64,000 nucleotides of DNA from assembly GCF_022539315.1 (NCBI RefSeq), contig NC_066315.1, positions 100,297,990 through 100,361,989 of the forward strand. The letters run 5' to 3'. The DNA is from Serinus canaria (taxonomy: Eukaryota > Chordata > Aves > Passeriformes > Fringillidae). How positions within the stretch are numbered: the first letter of the stretch is position 1; every line of letters starts with the position of its first letter. This document shows positions 37,301-49,200 of the stretch, piece by piece. A program made the translations under genes and the position numbers. A model generated the notes under the pieces. That model saw only the letters and a program-made list of their open reading frames with translations. It was not told the origin of the DNA and ran no database searches.

Positions 37301-40300
37301 ATTATGAATCCAACAGAGTGATAATTTTACTTAAATCTGATTTTATCTCATCAGACAAGTAGATTGATAATGTACACTCTTCTGCGACAGGGATTTCAGC
37401 TGACAGCCCCATCACAGAAGATTTCCTGTCATTGTAACACTTCTTGTTACTATGTAAAGAAGCCAGGACTGCTAATGAAAACTACTTTTTTTAGTACCAT
37501 TTTCAATTACAAGAAGATTTGTGAAGGGTTTTTGGAGATGTTGGGCTGATTCCTTGCCTCCATAATACCTCCTGCATTTGTCTTTTTATTTTGTCTTTCA
37601 TCTCTTTTCTGATGCCCCACATTCCATCATGCCACACTGCACTCATTAAGTAAACCCCTAAATCTAGCTTTTGTCTACCACTAATCCTTTTATTTCCTAA
37701 ATCTTGTTTAATCCAAAGGGCTTCCTTTCATCTCTTTAACTGTCAGTTGGATCACTACTGTTTCCTATCAACAGCTCCTGAAAATCTTGTATGGAGCTAA
37801 AAAGCTTTCAAGTGTTTCTATGATTCTCATTGGATTCTGCTCTCCCCAACACCTGCTAAAGACCATATATTGCTGCTGCTCATGCCCTTCTGCCTCCCCT
37901 CACAAGCAATAATCACATTAGAAAGGGTTTCCCCACTTTTTCTGGAAAGCTCTCTACCCAAGTTTCAGCCTGTACATTAGCGAGACTTGATTAAACATGC
38001 ATTGCTTAATACAGGGCAGAGGTTTTTAGGTAGAAATTATCAAGGAGAGGGTTACAAGGAAAGCTTTCCCTGGAGCCACAAGGAAGGGTTCTCATTGGTT
38101 TTTCATGCATTAAATCACTGTCCATATGAAAAGATGTTGCTATTTCTTCCTTGTGCTCCTGTTTCTCCTTTTGATCCCTTAGGGGTCAGTGGAGCAAAAC
38201 TGGTGGAAGAGGCAGCTTTCAAAAGTCTCTCCCTATAAGGAGCAGCCATTTCCTAACAACTTTCAGGTGTCTGCAGTAATCTTGCCTTCCCACTGTAAGA
38301 TCCTCCAGAGTGAGTCCTGCCAGGTGAGATGCTGAGTAGAAGTTACAGTGAGAGGACACCCCAGTTGCCACGCTGCCCACTTGCAGACCATGCATGGCAG
38401 CTTTCTGCTCCCAGCCTTCAGCAGCCCAGAGCAGCTCCTCACACTGCCCTGTTCTGCAGCTCTCAGAGAGGCTGTACAAATGCCTGACAATTTTTCCGCC
38501 CCTTGCAACCTCTCACAGCACACATGACAGCAGTGGAAGCCAAAGCCCAGAGCTGGTGAGGGTACAAATACCATTTCCTCCAAAGAGAGGCAGAGCTGCT
38601 ATTGCTACACCATGGTGGGAGGAGAATCCTTATCACACCACCCACGCTTCCTCCAGACACCCCCTCTCCTCCTTTCAAAAGTGCTTGTGTGATTTTAAAG
38701 AGTCCAGAGGTGACCAGTCACTTTTACATCCTACTAGACAAATATCCCAGAACATCAGATTTAGCAGATCAGATTTAATATAAAATGTGTGAGGTTTATT
38801 TCCATTTTTCCCCCCCCAGACAGCAGCAAGCCTGACCACAAACACATGAGTGACACCGGGATCAGTGCCCCGAGTGGTGAGCAGCCTCCTTCCTTACTGA
38901 CAGGCACCACACACAGAGTCAAGGACCATTCAGAGCCACCACTGAGCAGCAGGAACACAATCTCTGAAACCCTACTGAGCCCAGGCATGGGATTTCATGC
39001 TGAATGCTGCCATGTGGGCCCACTGTACATAACCAGTTAAACTGGCTAGATGGCTGCTGCAGTGCACAGCTGCTCTGGTTTGCGCTCAGCAGCAAGTTGT
39101 TATTTGCTTCCTTTTGCACAACTCAAGCCTCATCCCTCTGCAGACATGCAGTAGCACGCCTGCTACCTTTGCACTACCATGCTCATGTCTCAGGGTGGGT
39201 CCAAGCAAGTTTAGTCAAACTCTAGAGGCTTTTTTTTGTGTTGAAATATTGTCTAAGAAGGCAATGGCAGGATGAATGTGATTGAAACGAGCATGGGAAC
39301 GCAGTAACTGTAAATTTGTCCTCACTCGTCTCCTTCATATAATGCTTATTCAAAATCTTCTAATGTTTTTAATTAGATTTTGCTCATTGTGAGTTCTGTA
39401 TTTTACTCATGTAATAGGACTCTAATGAAGTTAACTAAGAGCTACAAAATTCAGAGCTGGATTTTTAAAAAAATCTTTCAAAACCACAAATGTCTTGTAC
39501 TGATGGTTGAACAACCTGCCTCAGGATCCAGAATCCAACCTTTCCTCCAACTCAGGTATTTGATACCTGATCCCAGAAGGTCATCCACCACCCTTGCAAC
39601 CCCCTTCTTCAGTGTGTGTGTGATATCAGGACCCAACCCAGCAAACCTTCCCAGGGGCAATTTTCCAGCCTGGTTCTGGAAGTTGCAATGAGCCAGGAGT
39701 AACCACAATAACCATGGCAGAAGACATCAGCTGCACAGATATGAACTGGGCTGTGCCAGCTCCCCTCAATGCCAAGCTCAGGGCTGGGTGACCAGGGCCT
39801 GGCTGTCTAATTTACTTTTTCCCAGCAGATGCAGAAAAGCAGAGAAAGAAGTTTCAGGTCTCACCACTCATTTATAATGCTGCTTCATCCTCACCCACCA
39901 AAAGCTATGTGATTTCAGCTACCAAGTAAAACAACCCTTACTAACTAAAGGGGAGTTCTCTCAGGTATTTTTTCCTGTGATATCTGTGAAAGCAAAAGTC
40001 AAAGGAAGAAGTAGCCAGTGCAGCCAAAATCTCCAATTAACACCACTAGTTAAAAACAAACTGCTACTTTACAGCCATGCAATGTAAAGGATGTGGGGTG
40101 GGTGTAATTTGAGTGCAACAGCTTAAAGCTGAAGAACAAACAGTCCTGCCGCCCTTTGAGCCAGACAGAAGAGGTCTGCAGAAATGCTGCTGTGAAAGAA
40201 GGGCCACAACTTTTCTGGGGGTTATGGAGGTGCGTTGCCATGAGACAGTCTTGGACTGAAAATCAGTAGCACTTGCATGTATTTTGCAGCTTGACAGAAT

Positions 40301-42779
40301 GTTGAGAACCATAGTCAATGTAAAGGAATTTTAGAATTCCTAACTGCTTTATCATCTCAAAATTTGCCACTTCAACCTGAAGTGACATGAAAGAATAGAA
40401 CTGTGTTAATACTGGGAACTCTCTAATGACGCATCACTTCCAGCAAGGAGAGGGACAGCAGTGTAGTCCCTCAATTCTTCAAAGCTACCTGGAGACCAGT
40501 TTAAAGTCAAGAGACCTGCTATGGTGTGTATCTCATGGGCTGCATCCAGCAACATCCATCTCACATGCACACAAAGCTTGCCAATGTGCCAGCAAAGTTC
40601 CTCACATGAAGAAGCAGCCATTCCCCACACTTAACAAAATGCAAAGTGAGCAGAAGTGCCAGCAGTAGGAAGTGTAACTGGCAAACAACAATTTGACACC
40701 AGGGTAATTTTAATAGGGGCTGTGTTAGTGTTTTTAAAAAACACAGAGGAAGAAAACGTTGGACATAAGGCTAAAAATCTGCCTACAAGTTTCTAAAGTG
40801 TCATGTAATTGCCTAAATGCTTAGCTAAGGTTTCTCTAGCAGGTTTGCTATTTCTGCCATGGCTTTGGTTCCAAAAATACACAGGCAAAAGCAGGACCTA
40901 GGCATATTCCACAAACAAGGGCGAGTTGGAGAGAAATGTAAAAGAAAATCCCCCAGATTCTCATTTTTCATCTGGCTTCACTTTAGAGTCTTTCATAAGC
41001 TGAGGTCATCCTTCTCTAGGAATTACATGGCTTGCCCTTTACCCAAGCAGTTTACAAATAGTAAATATGTTTTATAAGAGAACGCTGGAAGGGAAGCAAA
41101 ATAATCACAGTTGGGTCTTGAATTTATTTTTCATTTTGTATGAAAAATTCAACTTTTTTTTCCCAACTTCTTTTTCTTAAATAAAGAAACATGTTTCAGA
41201 GAGCCAACTCGAAGCTACTCAAGGAGCTATTTAGCAGTGTGCTCTGGGAATCTGCTTTGAGGATTTAGGGGTACTTGAGTACTGCTCAGTTTAAAAGAAC
41301 CACCTTTTAAAAACACAGAAGCAGGCAAGCCCATTGTGTCCCAAGTCAAGAAAGCAAGGAAGATCACCAGCTTGGCTGAACAGGAGACTCTACTCAGAAA
41401 GAAGAAGGAAATGCTGAAAGTGAGGTCAGGCTTCATAGGAAGTTCCCAGGTGGTCAATGGTTGCAAATCTTTTGGATGTGAGCAATACCTGTTAATTACT
41501 GATGGTTGCTTTGGGGCGTTTTTAGCTCCTCATACTCATTTTAGACGTTTTTAAGCTGCTTCCCATGGAAAAACAAAGGAGCCTGAGAGCAACAGCATGC
41601 CATTAGAATTCTCATCTGTCTCAACACTATCTCCAACCTGGCCAACTACTTCTCTAAAAGAGACCATGAGCATTGCAAGTCAACGATAGATGGTGATGTT
41701 CTGTGGTAAATACAACATTTACTAGAAAACAAGCTGTAAAAGTTTTCCATTGTAAAGGCAACTTCTCTTGTAGAGTTCATAATTACTGTTGCTGTCACCT
41801 TCATCACCAGCCAAGGAACTGTTGAGTAAAGTCATCAGCTTGCTGTAGTAAGAAAAGCAGGAAGGCTAAATAATAACACAGAAATTATTAAAAAAACAGC
41901 CTTGTCACAGAGAAAATTAAATCCTTTCCACCACTCACACTGCCAACTAAATGTTTGTGTTTATCTCTTCTCATCCTTTGTACTATCCTGGATGTGGGGA
42001 ATGACTGCATCTTTGGTGAGGCACTGAAGAAGCCTGATGGGCAGCTGCAGCATTTTCCAGGGACTACAGGACCATTTCAGAGATCCCTGAGAACAGGCTG
42101 AATCACAGAACTGTCTGATCAGCTCTCTCTCCTGGAGCATCTGGATGGAGCCCCAGACAAGAGATGCTCAGAAAAGGAGTTGGCTGCTTGCCCCGCTGCA
42201 GATGAAGGATTCGAGCAGCACAGGGAGCTCAGGGGAAGGGAGTGCATTATTTCCATTGCAAAAGATGCCCCAGATTTGAAGGAGGTTTATCAAAATCCAG
42301 ACTCAACACTTTTACTTGCAAAGGGAGGGAAGAATAGATTGATAAATTGACTGGGTTTTGAAAGGTCATCCCCACATCTAGTGGCTAAATCTGGCCAAAT
42401 CAAGGCATAATTTCTTCTCTTGTGGTATAATAATTCACAGAATTTTGGGTAAGAGTCAAGTCCAAATTGGCCCCATTTCCCAAACAGGATTATTCACACT
42501 GTGCATTCACGGTTACACAGGGGGGAACCGATGGTATTTTCAGGGTTCCTCTGATGTGCCTGTCAGCCTTTTAGATCCAGTTTGCACAGGTGCAAACAAC
42601 ACAAAGTAAAAACCAGTTGTGAGCTGTTTCCAGTGTCACAGGCCACCAAGTTCTGAAGTTATAATAAAACCTGGGGACACAGCAAGCTGGTATTAGACTG
42701 ACCAAGGGGGTCCTGCATGCGGGATCAAGCACCGGAGTAGCTGGAAGATGGAGGTAGGGGGTCAGTGTTGTAGGGAGGC
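34349..42779. other. Unique sequence, no gene or repeat recognised
   Basis: AT-rich with GC-richer patches at about 38,240-39,120 and 42,000-42,250. Open frames up to 129 codons (38,394-38,783 plus) overlap frames on the other strand and have no domain. A G9 run lies at 36,112-36,120. The sequence just before the LTR (42,650-42,779) is not convincing retroviral interior. Confidence 0.5.
36112..36120. repeat. Poly(G) tract, 9 G
   Basis: A homopolymer run. Not part of a longer G-quadruplex pattern that I can see. Confidence 0.75.
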
Positions 42780-43037
42780 TGTTGATGCCTCAGGTTTTAG
42801 CTTTTATATTTTTCAGATTCTGTACTGTTTTAGTGTGTAGTTCTGAGCTTCATATTAGGAGATAGTAAGCTCTCTTCACAGAGTAGGTAGAAAAAACAAT
42901 TCCTTCTCTAGCTGGGAAACAAGGACAAATGATTGAAATCTCAGACCCAAGAGCACAAACAATGGGGGAATGAAGAGAGAAAAACAAGAAGCTGGGGGGA
43001 CTTCATAACTTAAAGCTGTAATTGGACAATTAACAAT

Positions 43038-43045
43038 ATGCAAAT
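43038..43045 (+). promoter_or_regulatory. Octamer motif ATGCAAAT in LTR U3
   Basis: An exact POU/OCT-factor octamer, 12 bases before the LTR's TATA box. OCT factors bind this core in many promoters; whether it is used here is unknown. Confidence 0.6.
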
Positions 43046-43056
43046 GGAGCAGAACT

Positions 43057-43063
43057 TATAAAA
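43057..43063 (+). promoter_or_regulatory. LTR TATA box TATAAAA
   Basis: A consensus TATA box in the expected place. Transcription would start about 25-30 bases downstream, near 43,085-43,092, which would mark the U3/R boundary. Confidence 0.7.
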
Positions 43064-43176
43064 GTGAGAGACCTCGTGGCCAGTCGCCCATTTTTTGTGA
43101 CCATTTTGAGTTCATCTTGGGTGTAGCCCTTGGCTGGGCTCTTGCACTGTCCAAGGTGTATCCACTGAGACCTTGT

Positions 43177-43182
43177 AATAAA
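43177..43182 (+). terminator. LTR polyadenylation signal AATAAA
   Basis: A consensus AATAAA about 115 bases after the TATA box and 55-65 bases before the LTR end, followed by a T-rich stretch (TTTATTCTTTAACTTTGTTT). This is consistent with the R/U5 boundary. Confidence 0.7.
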
Positions 43183-43244
43183 TACCTACTTTATTCTTTA
43201 ACTTTGTTTAGCCCCTGTACCAGGTCAGCATTCACAAGGCATCA

Positions 43245-46200
43245 CTGTAACCCAGGTGTTAGCATCCCCTGGAAGAGCTTGCTCACTCCCTCCTCATGAA
43301 ACTGATGTGCAGTCACATGAAATTGCAATGGCATTGAGTGTATGCCAAGGGTAGACACTGCCCTGACTGGCATGGGGAGGAATCCCTACACTGCCCTGGT
43401 CAGATGCCATGGTCACAAAGAGTGTTTGTGCTTCACCACAGGTAGAGAAACAGAAATCTCTGCAGTCAGATGTTTTTCTTTCTCATGGAAGAAATGGGTT
43501 GTAGCAACATGCCTCAGCTCTGAACTAGATCTTGTGGAGAAGCAGGATGACATATTCAGCTGCTTTCCCATCCCCTCCTCACAAAAGAGAGCAAATTGCC
43601 TATTGTTTTTTATTTTCTTGCACATCATTTTGAAAAAGCCTTATAATTTCTAATTTGGGTTTTTGCCGGAATGAAAGCACCCCTAACATTCAGAAGTGGC
43701 ACTAGAATAATTAGGCACAGGCAAGCCTTTTTGCACAGAAAGTGAAATAAACTGAAATACTTGCATGAGCATAGACATTGAATATCCCAAATGTTCTTCT
43801 GAGCTCTGAGAAAGCCTGAAACATGCTGCTTCAGTATAATTAAAGTTTTGCTCTTGGTAATCACTCAGAATTGGAGCGGCCAAAAGTGCTGGCCCAGGAC
43901 AGCTCATGCCCTTGCTCTCCCTTTCTTTCACAGCCTCTCGTGTTCGCTGCCAAATACTGATAATTCCCTTACTGCAGACCACTGAGCCTTTGGGACCATG
44001 GGAGTGAAACAGTCAAGGTACCAGCTTTTTGTAGCAGCTCCAGAGCTGCAGGAGAGAAGCAGAAACTCCTTCTGGAACACGAGCTACATGCAAGTATAAG
44101 GCAAAATACTTTGAGCTTTACAGAGCTTGAGATGCAACCCATGCAACCATCCTCACTCCCCAAAGGGCAAGAGTGGAACCATGCGGAGTCTCCCTGTGAC
44201 ATGGCCACAGCTTTATTGAGATGCTCCAGCCATTTTCCATAATTTGGACTGCCAGGCCCCAACAAACCCACCCTGAGGAGCCAGCATCTGCAGCATTGCT
44301 GGCTCTGAGCACCTGTGAGTGATTATACAGACACTCCACACACTCCTTTTTTCTGCTGGGCAAAGCCTGGAATGGCGAGCCCAACAGTGGATATGTAGGA
44401 AGTGGGTCATGCAGCACAAGGGGTACTGCTATGAAGAAAGGAGGGTTTATTCCCCCTGGAACCTGATTTTTGCCTAGCAGGCAAACAGGGCCAGCTGCAA
44501 GGGGCTCAGCTATTTGCCTTTGTTGCTCTCACACACACCAAGTCAGGGATGCATGAGCACAACCCTGCCAGTACCTCAGCCAGCAGCAGGAGCACCAGTG
44601 CTCCAGGTGCCCTCTCCTCCCTGCCACGCACGTACTGGAGGTAGGAAAGTTGTTCTTGGCAGAAATTCAGTGGGCATCTGTGCCTGCAAGGTCTTCATTG
44701 CAGAAGAGGTGAGAGAGCTCCTGGGAGTCACTCAGGATTCTGGTAAACAGCAAGCTTTTGCAACATGAGGTTTAGCAGCACCTCAGAGAACTTAAAACAA
44801 CTCCATTTCTAAATATTTGCTTCTCCATTTAGTGAAGGTCCTACAGTATTTACATTCACAGAGAACAGGGCTGAAGTGGATCCAGCTCAGGCAGCCACAT
44901 TCCCACACATGTGTCCCAATCCATCTGAAATTCTTGTTAGTGCCATTGCAGTCACAGACAGCAGTGGAATAATTCCTGTCAGGTCATTTTATTGACACAG
45001 ATGTCTTACATATTTTTGTCTCCACTGCAGGAGACAGCACTGGGTTAGGCTCTGCAATTGCACACCAACTGCAGCTGGTTGGCAGAGCAGAGAAAACCCT
45101 ACCTGTTAGAAAAAGTCAATTTTCAAGTTTGCAGTCAGCACATGGTGCTTCAGGGGTTTGTGTAAACCTCTGAAATCCAGCCCTTTTCCATGAATTCTTT
45201 ATCTGAGAATCTTGCAAAGGCAGCTCAAAAGAAAGAGATAGTCAAGGTCTCTTGCAGAAATCATGAGGCCAAAGACCAGATTTCTAAAACAGCAAAATCT
45301 AGAAGAAAATATCAGGCAGATAAATAAATATGTAAAATATTTCCCAGTATCTGAGTTTGACGTTCTCATAAAACCACCATTTTCTCAGACTCCTGGTGCC
45401 CCTCCTTCCCCTTGCACCAGAACTTGGCCCTCTGGCCACAGGCTGTCCAGACTCATTTAGAAGATACCTCTTCATCCCTCCTCTGGTCTCTTAAGCTGAA
45501 TGAAACTCACAGGTGTAGAATTCATGTAAATGGCATAAAAAAAAATCAGAAACTGACCTGAATTCTAGCCAAACAAACCAAATATGTGTGACTTCGCTTT
45601 GGAGGAGCCACAGATAAGAAGATAAAGGCAGGAGGCTTTTCAGAAAAGGTTTTTCCAGAGAGTTTATTACAATTGAGTTTGCAGTTGGGAAGTCACAGCT
45701 ACAAAAAGGACCTCGATCTCACAATCTCAGAATTTGTTTACAAAGAATTTTCCCCCACCAGCATAAATGAAGAGCATGTGTGTCCTGAAAGAAGAGGGTG
45801 TGTTTGAGAAGAACAGTGGTTTTTATCTTCCACACATCTTTTCTCTTTCCCCTCACAAGAGACACTTTCTTGACATAGAATAATCCAAAACTTTTATATT
45901 TTGAGCTCTGAAGCATCCCTCCCCTTGCAGGATGTTCAGAGGAAGACTTCAGCACTGATACACATGCACAGCTGCTACATCCATAGGCACACATGAGCCA
46001 CCTCTATGCCTTTCCTGCTTTAGACACTGTACATGAAACCTTTGATGCTGTCTCCATCAACACCACAAAATTTCCTTTCACCACCAATGAACACCAGAAC
46101 ACTCAAAAAGATTCTGTGTGCAACTCCTGATCTGAAGCCCAGTGAATCAAACAGCCAGCCATCTCCCTCTGTGGGGCAGGGAAGGGATGGGACTTTGAAG

Positions 46201-49200
46201 CTCACTGGGAAGGTTATAAAACTCAGTGGGGGAGATGACAAAATTCAAGACTTCCCCTCTGTGGAAAGGGAACTCGATGGGTCATCTCAGGCAGTTCCCA
46301 TGGCAGCAGCACTGCAGAGGGAAGAAGGGCAGTCCCTCTGGTATTAGATTTCAGACTAGTCACATCTTCAAGCAAAAACCTTGAATTTCATTTCATACAT
46401 TGATAAGGCACACCAAAACCCCAGGAACTGATGTCATGCAAAACTCCAAACAAACAGACTGAAGACACAGATGCTGCTGAAGATAGAAATGTGCTCAACT
46501 CTAAGATTAGATTCATTTTGGAGTGTCAGGGAATGTGGGAACAGCAACAAACAACCTACAATGTGTCCAATGCTTTAAAACAGTATTATTTCTAATATAG
46601 GGTTTGGGGTTTTTTTTCAGAGAAACAATGCTTTTCTTAGCAAACTGCCTCTTGGTGAGTTTTTACAGGAGCGGAAGGAAAGCCACTGTACCACATCCCA
46701 CCACCCTCTGTGATGGTGCAGAATGGCAAGTATTGTGCCTGAAGGCCCAGGGCAGGGGAAGGCTTCATAATCTCTTCCCTCTGTTGTAACTCACAGCATC
46801 AAAGAGCTCCTCACCAACTGCTGCTGATCCCGCACACTGCAAGAGCTCTCAGTGCAGCTGAGCACTGGTGACTCCTGGATCCCTTCCCAGAAAACTCTTC
46901 CTCTAGAAAAACAAGCTCTTCAGATTAAAGAGAAATATTTAGATAAACAGCAGGACCCGAGATATAAAAAGCTGGCCTGGCCAAGAGGAGACCAGAGGTC
47001 CTATTTCAGGTACCAGAGCAGTCAGTGACATTAGCAAGAACAAAGGCTAGCATAGAAAGTCAAAACTTCCTTCCTGAGCTTGGATAACTTAAGTTTACAT
47101 GGACTTATAATTTCAATTGAATTTGTGCATGGATATGTAAGTTTAAGGAGCAGACAGTGTTCAAACAAGCTAAACTACTCTAAGGTACTCTTGCTTTCTT
47201 TTCACATATCACATCAAATCATTGTCATGAAACTGCAGAGAAAAAGATGCTACCATCTTTTCAGTACACAAGGTTTTTAGAGAGGACATAAAAACATCAA
47301 AACAGCAAAATGAAAACATTTCTAAGGTTTTGTTGAATTCAAATCAAATCAGCTTCAGCAGTTGGCAGTGGGATGTCTTTGTGCTGCCCTGTTAGGATGA
47401 AAAGTGAATGTCATTCTCTGCACTCATTTCCTTCCAGGGCCAATCTGACAGCAAGATTTTCATACATATAAAAGCAGCCTCCACAAAGTCCTTCCATCCA
47501 GCTCTAAACCTCAAGATTATTTTCTGCTGTTTTTCAGGCAAACCAACTGCAAGTACTGGACAGGCAAATTTGTTCAGGCTGTATCCACTGCCCAATAGCT
47601 CACGCTTGAGAGAAAATTGCTGCCAATGGAAGCAAGCTGGAACACAGTGGACCCATCAGAAGACCCACCAGAGCTGTCAGCAGGTGAGGGATCCACAACA
47701 GAGTCAAGGAGTAATACTGAGACTAATAATAAAATTAAGTTTTGCAAGATTTTCAAAGGATAGAAAAGATGTCTGGACCTGTGACAGAATGGAAGAGAAA
47801 TAATCATAGAACAAGGTCAATGCAGAGAAAAATGTTCTTCACTTTGAAATGGCCCCCTAGCCCAAATAAACAGATTTTCTTGTATGCATATAAGATATAT
47901 TAAATATCCATCCCAACACATTAATGGAAAAAGTGGTGTCCTTGTTTACTGTATCACTAAAGAAATTCAAGCATCCTAGCATTTTGCAATTAAAAAAAAT
48001 AATAATAATTTTGAGGTGAAAATTAAACCAACAAAAAGCATGGTTTAATTTGTCAGCAACGTCAGCTCAGAAGAAAAAAATCAAAAATACAGTCTGGCCT
48101 GGAGAACAAACAAATTCTTTTAAGGGGAGTTGCTTCTCAGGTTATGTATTCATGCATTAAGAATAAGTATCATTACATCAGGGATTCAAAAGCCAAATTT
48201 CTCCAATTTCATGAATTTGTGAAGCAGTTGATGTCTCTAGAAGTACTCATATCTCTTTTTGCCATTATCTTCTGTTGCTCAGTTACTATTCTTTTTCATT
48301 ACTTGTAATAGAGTGCTTAAAAAACCCTAGCCAAAAAAATCCTCCTAGCTATGAATTAAAGGAAGAATTTTCATAAGATATTAACTCTCTCCTGCAGAAA
48401 CATTATTTAAAGAAGCCCAGAGCTAGGACTTGTGGGAAGCATCCAGTCTTGAGCAGCTTTTTAGTGGGACCCCACCAGAAATGTCAGTCTCTCGAGTCAG
48501 GGGGAGGGTGGCATCTTCCCTTCCCTATCCCAGCATTACCTTCTCCAACCTATGGCCAAGCCAGGCAGGATCCACAGCCCTCGAGGCCAGCTGGCTGCTC
48601 AAAACATCAAGCAACATAAAAACTCCCCTCTGGTGGAGGTCTTCAACCCAGCCAAAGAGTTTTTGCATGCCATGAGGGCCCAAGAGCCGCCTCTGCCCTG
48701 CCCCACCTCTGTCCTGACATGGGTCCCCCTGAAAACCCCCCCACTGGTACCTCCTCTCCCACTCTCCTCATTCAGGGAATCTGAGACAGGGGGAGGTTTG
48801 AGTGCTGAACAATTGTTTATATCTTTGTGCAGGGGAAATCTGGGATTATTTATGGAAATTCAGACGTTGCTAAATAACAGATGCTCTTCTGAGAAGGAAA
48901 ACTTCTTTTGTTTTGGGGAGAGGGAGGGTTGGAGGGGATTAGTTTTAAGGCAGTTTGGAAAAGAGCTGAATGTTTTCTCTGGAATATAGAGGAACATCAC
49001 TGAAATAAAACAAACATTTCTTGGGGTATGTATTTCATGCAATACCTAAAGTTGCTGAACTTTGTGGCATCTGAGAAAAACAGGACACAAAACAAACTCT
49101 CCTTCTTCATTGCCAAAGAATAAACAAAAATTAACTAAGTCTTCATAACAGTTTGGTCTGTACCCTGTAGAGAAAACTTGCTCCTTTTCATGCTATTCCT

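Larger units (their letters stand above)
42780..43236 (+). mobile_element. Solo LTR of an endogenous retrovirus, class uncertain
   Basis: The element begins TGTTGATGCCTCAGG and has the ordered signals of an LTR on the plus strand: an octamer ATGCAAAT (43,038), a TATA box TATAAAA (43,057) and a polyadenylation signal AATAAA (43,177). U3 is about 300 bases and the R/U5 part about 150. If the 3' end is the CA at 43,235-43,236, the four bases AGGC flank both ends (42,776-42,779 and 43,237-43,240). A 4-bp duplication would fit a gammaretrovirus-like class I element. The 3' end could also be a few bases either way (43,230-43,245), so the duplication is tentative. No retroviral coding sequence adjoins it. 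I recall similar sequence from songbird genomes but cannot name the family. Confidence 0.8.

Noticed and set aside
42755..42779. Purine-rich stretch just before the second LTR, possible polypurine tract of a 3' LTR with an internal region upstream
   Set aside because: It is interrupted by pyrimidines and nothing upstream resembles retroviral coding sequence, so a solo LTR is the simpler reading.
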